NCBI RefSeq assembly: GCF_021018895.1
Contig: NC_079373.1
Location: 23,511,376 to 23,575,375 of the forward strand
From: Seriola aureovittata
Taxonomy: Eukaryota > Chordata > Actinopteri > Carangiformes > Carangidae
DNA: 64,000 bases
Direction of reading: 5' to 3'
Made by a program: the position numbers and the translations under genes. Shown piece after piece: positions 11,951-23,899 of the stretch (position 1 is the first letter of the stretch; each line of letters begins with the position of its first letter). The notes under the pieces were generated by a model. It was not told where the DNA came from and ran no database searches. It was given only the letters and a program-made list of their open reading frames with translations.

Positions 11951-13602
11951 GCAGTGTCGCAGAGCTGTTAGCTTGGCTGCAGACTTAGTTTTGGCTCTGC
12001 TAAAAGAATGGCAGAATAACTGGTAGAATTTCTTGGGGTTTTTTTCTGTTTGTTTTTTTCGACTTGAGGTTTCTGCCTCTTATAAGGACGTTTTTCCTCG
12101 CCACCGTCACCGACCCACTGCTCATGGTGGGAATTGTTGAGTCTCTGTTAATAAGAAAGTCTAGACCTGACTTGACTTTCATGTTGAGCGTGATTAAAGA
12201 TGGCGCCTTTATGGACAGCTATTTTAAAACAGGGCAATGACATCAACTGGTTTCACTGTCATGCAGTTTTATAGTTAAATCAAAGTGAGTGAGTTTTGAA
12301 ATTAACTCAAACGTCCAGACAATGATTGTATAATATATCAATTCACTCTCCATACAGTGAAATATGCAATTTCATTGAATAAATGTTAACATGAACTGTT
12401 ATGTATTACCTTGCTGAATGAACTAGCGCTAATGCAAGTAGCTACTTGTATCCCAGCACTGGAGAGTATCTGCCATCATCCATCATCCTCTCTGACAACC
12501 ACAATTATATCCCGAACTATGCTAACAGCAGGTTCTTACAGAAACATGACAGCGGGCCACTGATATAACTGCATCCCTGCACATAGTCGTGTCTTTCAGT
12601 CCTTTGTTCAAATGGTGACGTTCCTGCTCTCCTCCACAATACTCCAGGTATCTGTGCACAGTCGCTGCAGTTTGAGGATGAAAAACATTGTCAACAAAGT
12701 AAGATCATCTGTCACAAACATGACACCTTTGTTTGGTTTTGCCATTATTTAATTTAACCAGATTTGTTTTGATGCCAGAGCTAAATCACGCTGCATTCTG
12801 TTCACCGTCAATCACCCGACACCAAACAAAAGAGAGTTGTGAAAGTCCAAAAATCCCTCAGTGACACCAGTCACACTTGGAGAGCACATGAGAGTTTTGC
12901 TCATGCTGTCTGAAGTTTCCCATTCATGCACAATGTTGACATGATACACTGTCGTGATGTACTTGCACTTGCTACAACCAGAGAGAGAGAGAGTGAGCTC
13001 CTCTTATTCAATGATATGGAACAAGTGAACGTCCGAGGGAAACGGAGGTCAAGGACAAGTTGAAGGTGTTGATGCTCTTGACAAACTCTCATCTCTGAAA
13101 TCACTATCATTCAGGGGAAAATACTTTTGATGATCATTTTTTTAAATGATAGTTTTACACTCTCACCCATCATCAGTGTGGGATTTGCCCACTTTATGTT
13201 TCAGTGTTCTGTTTTTTTTCCAAAAACAACATGAGTGAGATTTGGCCTAAATTTTAAACTTGAAAAAAGTATTTTTACTCTTGCCCAAGGTGGAATAATT
13301 AGCATATCAAAAAAAAAAAAAATCTGTCAGCAATCTGCTTCTTCTTCTGCTGTTATCAATGTGTTTTTGTCACCCTGCCACTGAAGAGAGCTGTGAAACT
13401 TGGTACTAATTACCACAAAAATAGAGACAATGTTCCCAGAGGAATTTCATATTTTTTAAAACATTACTATACATACTGTATATCATGTATCATATTTGTT
13501 TTAAATCTTGCCTGTATACTAACTTCTCATTTGTTTCTGTTCCGCTGAGACACTGAACCCCAAATTACTCTTGACAGCAGGCGAGTACGACTGACTCCAT
13601 CA

Positions 13603-13635
13603 GTGTGTGTGTGTGTGTGTGTGTGAGTGTGTGTG
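13603..13635. repeat. (GT)n microsatellite
   Basis: Pure GT with one GA interruption. Confidence 0.95.
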
Positions 13636-13708
13636 GTATTGGTGCTGATTAAATAGTGTAACGTTGTCACATCCTTTCAAATATGCAACACTTAATTGCA
13701 AACATCAC

Positions 13709-13876
13709 AACTTCCTACATCTCCCACAATGCCTTTTGGCAAACTCTATTAGCCTATAGTGTCAATATAAATTACAAATAAATGACCCAAATTGATTGTG
13801 AAAAGTGGAATATGTGTACAACCAAGCATCTTACTCAAACCACAGTGTGTCTCGAGGTTGCATTGCATTGTGGGAG
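13709..13876. mobile_element. Possible MITE with CTCCCACAATGC inverted ends
   Basis: CTCCCACAATGC at 13721-13732 recurs as its exact reverse complement at 13865-13876. The flank CTACATCTCCCACAATGCC resembles a ZNF143/Staf site. Size is close to the element at 6998 but interiors differ. Confidence 0.35.
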
Positions 13877-14209
13877 GGGAGACCGCTGATGGAAAAAAAA
13901 AAAAAATCACTATTTTCCTTTTTTGCTGTGATGGATTCGTCTTTGGTGAAACTGTAAACGAGCTGTAGCTCTTTGATTCTCAGGGACTGACACCAAAACC
14001 TGACATTTACATCAGCGTTTCATGTTTGCTCCCAGCCCACAGCTCTCTGACATCATGAGAGTACGTTAGTGGATTCTTCCTTAAACTGATAACCCCTGAG
14101 CAAGAAGACACATCATGTATCCGCACATGGAAAACCCCTTATTTCATCTTTTGACATGTATAACTATAAAACATCCCACAGTCTTTGCTATGACATAGTT
14201 TGCTGACTT

Positions 14210-14211
<2 letters not shown>

Positions 14212-14286
<75 letters not shown>
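14212..14286. repeat. (CA)n microsatellite, 75 bp
   Basis: Uninterrupted CA, followed by CCCCC. Confidence 0.98.
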
Positions 14287-14288
<2 letters not shown>

Positions 14289-14886
14289 CCTAAGCCCAAA
14301 ACCAAGGGGCCTGACCAAAAAACCCAAAGCTATGCTCCTTGATTTATTCAATAACCAGCGGGATGATCATTTTTCTCCATTTTCCTACATTGGCCTGAAG
14401 AAAAAAACTGTTAAAATGCCAGGAAGTAAGAAATGGTGAATGGGGAAAAAAAGAGAGTTACATTATAATGTCTGAGCTTTTACCAGCTGCTAGCCTGGTT
14501 TCTTGAGGACACGGGTGTAGATTTAGGTGTGGACAGCAGAGACATGTCCCTTCCTATTCCTATTGCAGTGGCGATCCTAAAGTAGCATCAGGCGAAGAAA
14601 GCCCAGTGCGTTTTCTGCAAAATGTTGCTTATTATGATAAAGAGTGAAAAACTGGGATATGGGGGATCCTTGACGATGATTTGCATTACGCATCGTTGAC
14701 CAGCTGCAGCCCAGTAGAGGAGATGGTGATGAGCGGCAATGAATCTGAAATGATAAGTATTTTGAGTTTTGTTGGTTTCAAATGTCACGGAATTAAAAAC
14801 GTTTTTGCTGGACATAATGAACATCAGTTGATATTATGTTTAAAGTTCAAGACGTCAGGTCCATTTGAAAGAACTGAAGTGTAAGT

Positions 14887-15784
14887 AACAGCTGAGCTCA
14901 GCTACTAAGAATTTTCTGCGATCAATCCCAACATGTGCAGTGGTGTCTTCTTTGAAATTAGCTGGAGAAATATTTACTATTTAAAGCCTTTAATGATTCT
15001 TTCCACTAATGGATCAAGAGCAGAAGTTCTTAGTGTGTAGAGGTCATTAAGACACAAACACTATAAATGAAAAAGTCAATTAGCCACAGCTTTTCCAACT
15101 TGCTTGTTAATGTCAGGCTTCATTTTATTCTGAAAATCCTGTCAGCAGCAGCCTGATGTCACACAGCTCTCAGGTGAGCTCTGACATCATAGTGAAAGTC
15201 TTGCCATAATTTCAGGAACTGAATAAAAAAAAATACAATAATAAGTTTTTTATATATCTATAATTTAAAGATGAGTTTGAGTGTGGCTGTGAATCGGTCA
15301 TGAAACTCTTGAGTTGTTTTGCCCAAATCAAGAAAATGATAGGACAGAGCTACACAGTCTCAGTTAGGATTTAAAAATGGCTCCCAGCAGACGGTGTAGC
15401 ACACTATCTGCAGGGTTTAATATATTTATTTTCTTCGCCGTATCAGGTCCATCTCTGACTAAATCCGTTCCTGCCGTTAGCTTAACATTCCTTCAGAGCT
15501 GCTACAACAAGCTAACTGTTGTGGTGGCTAACACAAGTAGCTCCCTACTGCTCGATTAAAGAAAAGAAAAGGAAGCATAAACCTGAAAAAAGGAATTATG
15601 GACTCTTGAAAATGCCTAAATATAATTTGTAGTTTAAAAGTAGTTCGCAATTTGCATGTTACAATTTATTTTCTAATATGTCACATATAATAACAGCAAC
15701 ACAGATGCAGAGAATTGAAGATGAAATATAGAAATTATCGTTGGACCAACACAATTACAAATAACAGTTGAGCATGAAATAAAT

Positions 15785-15817
<33 letters not shown>

Positions 15818-18340
15818 CACTTCAAACAGACTGCCCAGGTGTCACTGTTGAAGCATTTTTAATTCCAAAGAAGAAGAAAAAATATGTTTTATAAATGATA
15901 CTGAGATTCTGTGATGGTTTGTTTCAGCCAATTACTCTCTCGCCCATCAAACCTATGGGAGGAGCAACCTCCTGCGTCCCCGTGGACCAGCCTCCTCTGC
16001 AGCAAACACACATTTAATTACAGCAAACTTTCTGCAGAGTCAGGCTCTTGATGTTCGTACGTGTGCACATGTGTATATGAATGAGAAACGCACATATTAC
16101 TTTGGACATCCAACAAACGATGTCTGTACCAAAGATAAAACCAAACTGCACCTTCACCTGATGGTAAAATCTGTAGAGCACATAAATCATACCATGTGAG
16201 AAAATGCACTGGGTTATGGAAATGAGGCGAGGGACACAGCTGAATACATGTCACCTTTCTGTGTTCAATTTTTTTCCTTTCTTCTTTCCCTTGTCTTTTA
16301 TTCATTCAGTCTTTTTTTCTTCACTCCACTTTCTCCAGCCTTACCTTTGATCCATCTTCCCTATCTCATTTCTTCACATCTCCGGGAGGAAATATGTGGC
16401 TCTTCTTCTTCTTCTTTCTCTTGCCGCTTGCAGCAGCCCCGCTAACACCTTGTGCTGACTTGTATGTGCTTGTGAAATGCATCGCCTAACCCTCTGAGGT
16501 TTCCAGGTCATGCGGCTTTGCTGGTTTGCGGCCTGGACGATCCCAACCCAATTTTGCACAGACTTGTTCGCATAGAGAAAAAAAACTCCAAGCCACTGCA
16601 ATTCATAGCTTAAAAATCACTGAGTGGGCGATGATGAAGGACGGAAAAGGTCTGAATTGCCAAAGTGAGAAATTCCAAAGGTCACATAGAGTAAGAGGTG
16701 ATAATGAAAATGACTGATTCTTAAGGTTATGTAGCTGGGTTTCTCTTCCTTTAGTTAAGAGGCTTGACTTGATAAATGGCAAATTGTCCCCTGTCCCCCT
16801 CTCTCCCAACTATAGTCTTCAGTTTTCAGTTTCAGTGTTTCACTTTTGTCTCCAGCAGTTGTTGTATCTTGTCTTCAGTCTTCCACCTCTCTTTACTTTA
16901 CAATTTTTGTTGTGTTTTAGTTGCAACTCTATCAGCTACAACCATTAACAGTTACTCTCTCTACCTTTTCGTCCGTATTTACAATGCTTATATTTGTGTT
17001 TAATCCTTATCTGACTTATCTGAGTTCTTCTTTATTTCTGTGAGCCTATTAGTTCTGTTTTGCAAACCAGCCCACGCAACACCTTTTTATATCATTTTTT
17101 ATAGTTCTAATTATGGTAAGCTGTCTTTCTAATAAGTGCAGGTTGTGTTGCTGCTCCTTGGTTTGTTAAGCTTAAGTTAAGGAGGCACAGCTTCATACAC
17201 ACTTAATTATTTGCCTTAATTTTTCATCTTACCCAAGAACACTACAGTATATCGTTTTGTTTTTTTTCCACTGTACTTTTCATGCCTGCACACTCTTCTA
17301 ATTGAACCTTCTTACTAAACGCCTGCTTTTTAAGGACCAAAAATATTTCACACCTAAAACAGTGAAGTTACAGGCTGTAACACCAAGACAATGAGCTGAA
17401 AGGAGCTAAAACACTGTGTCGAGCTGAAGGAAACTGCAGGGCTTGGTGAGAATTTTTCCCTTCAAGTGACCCATTTCATATTACACTTCTTCATTTGATC
17501 CTTTGGTAATATAAAAGAATGATTTGCAGCTTTGACCAAAAAAGCTGCTCAACTCACAAAAACTTCAAGAGGAGATGAGAAAAATGAAAAAGTGTATATA
17601 TACTGCCGTCTTTTCCTCATCGCACAACCTCACACACAGAACAAATATGTGGGTGAATAACACTTATATTAGTAATAGCATCATCTATATTAGGAACAAC
17701 CATCTGCTCGGTGGCAGAGGAAGGGAGTCTAACCCACTCCTGTATCACATCCTCTGTCATTTAGTTTATTCATAGCAATAATGATGTTGAAAACTCTATT
17801 TTCTCTTTTTGTCAACAGATACAAAAATGGCAGCACTAATGAGGTTTTTTTAAAAACCAAAGAGATAATGAATCCAAGACATTCAACTCTTCAACAATTA
17901 AAAGGCCATATGTCTGTTGGTTTTTCTTTTCTCTTCTTTGGATGTTTTCTTACTTTTTAAAAGTTGTGATGGAAATTGAACCATATGGGGAAAGTTAATT
18001 ATATGACTACTTCTTTTACTGCTTCTAATCTTTCATTGTTCTCTGAGTCTATTATTCTGTTACGGTTCAATTAGCCTATCCCGTAAACACTTTCATGCTT
18101 TTCTTAAAAACGAGAACCTGTTTGCAGCTCTTGTTAAATGCAGTCAACTTGTCACCTCATTTCTGCATGTTCCCGAACTCGACCTCAAGCCGAACTCCAC
18201 CGGTGCCGAGGCGTGAAGAGGGAGTACAGACGCTATAACCACACCCAACATAAACCTTTGTCTTCTTTAATGTTTGCCAGTGACCAAGTCTCAACATCAA
18301 ATCAGACAGGGAAATGTTTCGCAGAGAAAGTTGCACTGCA
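14887..18340. other. Intergenic, no gene
   Basis: Only short CA, TTC and T-rich tracts; the T/C-rich stretch 16250-17300 gives spurious open frames. No family recognised. Confidence 0.55.
15790..15817. repeat. (CA)n microsatellite
   Basis: Fourteen CA units. Confidence 0.95.
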
Positions 18341-18788
18341 ATGTGCTGATGTTGGTAATAGATGTTTAGAAGGTAAATGTGGTAAGTGACGCACAGAAGT
18401 GAGTGGGTGCAAAAGTCGGTAAATAGAAAAGCAAGTAAGAAACTAAGTGAGAAGTAGGTGGAAAAAGTCAGGAAGGCGAGCTGTGAAGTAACTTTGTGAG
18501 AAAGTGACCAAAACAATAAATGAGAAAGTGGGTAAGTTTCCAAGCAGCAGAAAAAAAGTAAGCGAGAAACTGAATATAATGTAAGTTAAGGTGTGTAATA
18601 AGGAGTAAGTGAGCACCTACATTAAGGGGAAAGTAAGAAAATACTAGTGCTGCACGATATGCAAAAAAATAATGATATATTGGTGATATCATTTGGAAAG
18701 GTAACTTTTGCATTTCATTTTTGTCATGGTTTGACTTTAGGACTCTTTGTGTTTGGACTTTTGTATTTATTATAATTAGTTTGGTCAT

Positions 18789-19070
18789 TGTCACTTCCTG
18801 TTTTATTTTGAAGTAGCTTTCCTTGTGTGTCTCTGGATTTTACTTCCTGTCTTTGTCCAGTTTCCTTCCAGTTTGATTGACTGCCCCGCCCTAATGTGTT
18901 TCACCTGTGTTCTATTGCCCTTCCTTCTGTATGAAAGTCTCTGTCTTCCCCTTCGTCCTTATCCGTCTATTGTCTTCATGAGGATTCCTCTGGATCTCCA
19001 GCTTTCTTTCGTGTTTCCTATTTATTGTTCTCCAAAGTTTTTTCCTAAAAAAGTTGTTGGATTTTTGGTT
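18789..19070 (+). mobile_element. TGTCACTTCCTG-family repeat, copy 1
   Basis: Starts TGTCACTTCCTGTTTTATTT and contains TTCCTTGTGTGTCTC, TACTTCCTGTCTTTGT and CTGCCCCGCCCTAATGTGTT; all recur in the same order, inverted, at 20792-21197. The right end is degraded. Confidence 0.7.
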
Positions 19071-20293
19071 TGTTTTTTCTGTTTCTGGCTGTTTCATTTT
19101 GGATTCGTGTTCTTTTTATTTCCTTGTACCAAACAAGCATGTTTCAATACGTCTGGACAATATGATTTGTTGGCAGGGGCATTTCTATAAGCACCACAAC
19201 GCTTATGGTGCTAGCAATGCACAAAAAAAGTGTGTGACACATTTTATCAAAAAATATTGCAGCTCCTGTGATTTGGAGATTGCACTATAGGTATAAATAG
19301 GCATTATATAGGTATAAAGTAGAAGCAAATAAGGCTTCTTAAGGCCATTATGACAACCTTTAACATAGTCTTTAACTAATGCGTTTGATGTAGCTCAAGT
19401 CTGTAACGAAGGTCTGTTCTCCAGAAAGTTACAGCAGTGACCATTCGTTGAAACACCAAAGAAGACCTATGTTGAAGTCGCCCCGTCGTGTTCGTGCACG
19501 GCATGACTGTTGTCTGCCGGACGCAAAGGTGTAAGAAGCGTGATGTTACTGTCGCACTGCGAAACGTCTTACATCGAACACACACTGAACACAACTCAAA
19601 GGGAAGCGTCATTTTCAGTAAACCCGCTCTCACAGCACGAGAATGCTTCATTACAAACTTTTGATTGACAGCTGCTGGTGCCTTGTTTTGCATTTATAAC
19701 GCTACTGTACATCATAGACAGTTTCACTTGATAATTTTAGTGTCTTCCCTTGATGCAGCACTCGCTCATTTTTTAAAAATTTTTTTTTATTCCAGCTCTA
19801 ATTATTATTAATATGACATCTCTCGGTCCCTGCCTCTCTGTTACTGTGTGCCGCTGTCCCACATTTTGTTCTGCACCCTCTGAAACAGCCATGAACCATC
19901 GAAATAATGTCACCGATATTGATGTGCCTCTCCCCAGGAAAGCTGTGGAGATTAGATAGACAGAGAGGAAGGGAACAAGAGAGAGAAAGAGGTGCAGATG
20001 GAGCTGGAAAGTGGATTACTAGCAGCCACCCAGACTGAGAAGCAGAGAGAAAGAAAAAAGAAAAAAGAGCAGAAACAACAGAGTCGACAGAGAGAGAGAA
20101 AGAAAGGGAGGGACGGACAGAGTTCATGTGGTTCAGAGCTGTGGCACTTGGATGTAATTCACTTTCCTCTCTCTGGAGGAATCCATTTACCCCCTTCCTG
20201 CAATTAAGGGGCCGTGTTTCCTCTCTTTATCCATCTGAACGTTTGTTTGTGTTTGCTTCTGTTGACTATTAGAGCAAACACATGTAGATGCAT

Positions 20294-20294
<1 letters not shown>

Positions 20295-20331
<37 letters not shown>
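20295..20331. repeat. (CA)n microsatellite
   Basis: Eighteen CA units. Confidence 0.96.
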
Positions 20332-20332
<1 letters not shown>

Positions 20333-20791
20333 ACAAAGCCCTTCTCCTCTGTAATAAATCCCTCATTACTCCTTCATTGCAGTGGTTGTTTTTCTTCTTT
20401 TCCTCTGCTGCTGTGTTCTGGCAGTTTGAGCTGTTTTCCCTCGCTCTGCATTACAAGCTTTGTGCTGTGGAAACACAACATGGAGCCTCCGTTACCCCAT
20501 AACACTGTGTGTCCAGATTTTATTTTACAAAGCAAAGTTCTGGTGATAATATTCAGAGTTTTAGGGATGCGCCAGATGGCATACCCGCCACAGGACTCGT
20601 GTAATCTAGTACTGCTCTTCCATAAAGAGACATATGTGATAAAGAAATCAAAGCAGCACAGGCTGAGATATTATGTATATTCTCTGTTCTGGAAATGTAT
20701 GCAAATTAGAACATATTAAATTTGATAATGCCTCATTTGGATATTTAAAACATAAAATTTCAGAAAACTTGTAATACAACTTGTAATCAAG

Positions 20792-21197
20792 TGTCACGAC
20801 TTAGGGGCAAGGCTGGACCCAAAATGCAGCCAACACATGGGAGACGGTGAAAAATGTTTATTGAAACGGAAGAACTAACAAAACTGGTGAAGCACAGGGA
20901 AACACAAGGGATCACAGGAACTAGAAGCATGAGGAAGACAAGGACTAAACCGGTAACAGGGGACAGACGCAGCAGCAGCAGACACAGAGGACAGTTAACA
21001 ACAGACCAACCGAAACAGACAAAGGGGAGCACAGAGACTAAATAGACACAAGGGAGGCAACGGGTGATTAAACACAGGTGAAACACATTAGGGCGGGGCA
21101 GACAATCACCAAGGAGGGAAACGGCACAAAGACAGGAAGTACAAACATCATCGAGACACACAAGGAAACCAACTACAAAATAAAACAGGAAGTGACA
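20792..21197 (-). mobile_element. TGTCACTTCCTG-family repeat, copy 2 (inverted), full length
   Basis: 406 bp bounded by TGTCAC and GTGACA. On the minus strand it starts TGTCACTTCCTG and has AATAAA about 70 bp before its end, as in a short LTR or solo-LTR-like element. No coding capacity; no clear target duplication. Confidence 0.65.
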
Positions 21198-21636
21198 AAA
21201 AAAAATCCAAACATTTTTACCATATTTTTTTTTTTTTTTTTAATGGAAAATATAATGACATACCAAATGTAAACAAAATGAAAAATAAAAAAAGCAGTTT
21301 CTGTCTTTGGGGACCCAGAGTCTTATCTGACACACCAGAGCACAATCTGCAGCTGCGTCACCGGCGATGAACACGAGACTGTGTACACTTAAACTCTGCA
21401 TGAACTATGAATTATCAGCAGGAGTGGAATGATGTTTGACCACAGAGATTTCCTGCCTGACGATGTGACGTAAATTAACTTCAGCTTTTCTTTCCCACTT
21501 GTGTTTTTATGCTGATGGCACGATTTGGCTCATGCTTATGTGTTAATAAAGGATAAAACATGGGTGGCTGCTTTTAGTTATAAATGAACTGTGTTGTGAC
21601 ACTTGTAGTTCTGGTTTCTGTATCATTATCCGTGAT

Positions 21637-21790
21637 GTACTGTACTTAAGTACATTTTTGAGATACTTGTAGCCTACTTTATTTGAATATTTACATTTTA
21701 TGTTATTTTATACAGCTACTCTCCTCCTTTTCAGAGGAATATTCCAGTTTTTGCGACGCTACATTTATTTTACAGGTACAGGAACTAAAT
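21637..21790 (+). mobile_element. Teleost dispersed repeat (ACTTAAGTACATTTTTGAG)
   Basis: GTACTTAAGTACATTTTTGA, then ACTTGTAGCCTACTTTATTTG and TCAGAGGAATATTCCAG match a well-known fish repeat; a degraded relative ending in TTGCACCACTG is at 59790-59896. Confidence 0.5.
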
Positions 21791-22139
21791 AGCCTACATT
21801 ACAGATTAGTATTTTATTCATGATGCATTGATATAGGTCAAACTACTGGGTATATACTGTATACAGAAACACATAAATTAAAATGAGTTTTACCAGCAAT
21901 AAAATAAAAGATTCCCATGGTTATGACTTTATTCATGTCAAATGTTGTTGACTATTTGTTAATGGAAGAGCTAGCGGGGTTAGCCCACAAATTGCCTCAG
22001 AAGTAGATCCCCATCTGATAAGGTTTTTGCTTTTATTACAGGAAGTGTTTGAAAGCCATGTCCAAAATCATCATACAATCTGTCATTGTATAACTTATGG
22101 ATGGAAACATTGTGAAAATAAATTATTCGCCTTTTTGCG

Positions 22140-22206
22140 GGGGACCTGCAGGAACCCCCTCAAGGATCCCTGGGGGTCTCCGCACCCCACTTTGAGAACC
22201 ACTGAC
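22140..22206 (+). mobile_element. hAT-like repeat end fragment
   Basis: GGGGGTCTCCGCACCCCACT followed by TTGAGAACCACTGA is the typical terminal part of fish hAT-derived non-autonomous repeats. Confidence 0.45.
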
Positions 22207-22342
22207 CTAGAGGGGCTGTCTGTGTTTACGTTTCAATTTTTTTGATTTAGAAAGAAACGTTTAAAAGGAGAAGTTTATTTGAAAAGCATTAGGAGGTTTG
22301 GGTTTTACCTAATCTGTACAGAGGAGTCAGCTGACATTCTCT

Positions 22343-22436
22343 ATACAATACTATAAGGTCGAGCCCTTACTCTGTAAAGTGCCTTGAAATAATATGTTAC
22401 CATTTGGTGCTATATAACTGAATTGAATTTTACGTG
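22343..22436 (+). mobile_element. LINE/SINE 3' tail fragment
   Basis: CTGTAAAGTGCCTTGAAATA, then TTTGGTGCTATATAACTGAA and TTGAAT. This consensus-like tail is shared by many fish retroposons. Confidence 0.55.
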
Positions 22437-22570
22437 CATTTTGTGAATTTTTGAATGCAGGAGTATTTGAAGGTTATATAAATTTTTTCACTTTCCATCT
22501 TTCTGCACTTCACAGAGACATGTAGTGCAGGTGTGTGGTGCATCATTGTGTTGTTTAATTTTTAGCTTCA

Positions 22571-22615
22571 GCGTGAGCAGTGACAGATAGCACAGCAATC
22601 TGTCACTGCTCATGC
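22571..22615. repeat. 18-bp hairpin (one G-U), 9-nt loop
   Basis: TGAGCAGTGACAGAT at 22574-22588 pairs perfectly with 22598-22612; three more outer pairs (one G-U) extend it to 22571 and 22615. The loop is AGCACAGCA. Confidence 0.95.
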
Positions 22616-23748
22616 AAATTATCAGTTTTTCTTCTGTTATTTACTCCAGGCAAGCTGCTGCTATTGTGGCATGAAACTTAAAACAAATGACTCCCTTGAG
22701 TGCTACAACGGCACCTCTTCCATCAGCTTCCATCAGTTTGTTGAATCATCTTTGCTTTATCAAGGGCGCAGGTTTGGTTTCAACATTGGTAGAGTCGAGA
22801 GAAGTAAGGAACAAAGACGCTGTAGTATAGTAAGGCATAAAAAGTAAGTAATAGTAAGGAATAAAAAAGTCATATTATACTAGGGCATAGTATAGTAAGT
22901 CATAAGAAAAGTCTTGGTCTTGGAGACGTAGCCTCTTGGAGGGCACACAATGATCTAATATGACTTCACTCCAAACAAAGCACAAATGAGTTCACTCACA
23001 TTTTGGTAGGGACAATTCTGTCCTCCCAAAATATTGGTAGAGACATTTCCCTACTGTCCATATGCAAACCTACACCCTTGGTTTAATGTTGTGCAAACAT
23101 TAAACAATCAGATTGTAACTCAAAGCTAAACTAAAAAAAAAATGTCTCACCCGTCTTCATTTTGGAAGACGCTTGATAAGATAGTCCCGAGTTTGCAGAT
23201 TTTTTTCCGTTGAGTTCACACAGTTCTTTTCCACAATCCAAACACATGCGAAGACATGCAGGTCAGGTGGATTAATATGAGAGTGAGTGAGTGTGTGTTA
23301 ACTCTGTGGTGAGCTCTCTTTGACACAGTGCCTACTGAAATAAACTCCATTACCCTGGAAATGATTAAGTGGGTGAGGAAAATGAATGGTATCAAACAGT
23401 TTCATAATTAGGCAGATTTTTTCCTTTATTTGACCATTCATCATATTACAAGGTTACTTACCGCCATTGAACCACAGTAAATACAAACTTTGAACCACAG
23501 CAACATATTCTTTTGTATGTGTGAACATATGTGTCAAGTCATCAAGACATCCCGGCAAAGCAGGTGATAGAAGTTAATGATCTGACACCAATTAACAAGA
23601 TCACAATCCACCTTGTTGTCAGAAGCAGTCAGCCTCCAGCTGAGGACCCACATACAAAAATAGAGGAGAAAATTAAGTGTTACACTGATAGATGGATTGG
23701 TAGATGCACAAGGGTGAAGGAATGGTAGGAGTGACAAGTGTGTGCATG

Positions 23749-23783
23749 TGGGTGTGGGTGGGTGTGGGTGGGTGGGTGTGTGT

Positions 23784-23826
<43 letters not shown>
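23749..23826. repeat. GTGGG/TG-rich tract
   Basis: Seven GGG runs at 23750-23786 separated by 1-7 nt, then pure (TG)n. Possible G-quadruplex on the plus strand. Confidence 0.9.
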
Positions 23827-23827
<1 letters not shown>

Positions 23828-23899
23828 TGAGAGGAGAGGAGAGAGGTGGTGAAGGGGAGTACAAGGAGCCCCTCGGGGAGATCGTGAGAAAATAGTGCT

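Noticed and set aside
22571..22615. Annotated as a microRNA precursor
   Set aside because: Stem and loop total only 45 nt, too short for a typical pre-miRNA; kept as a hairpin finding.
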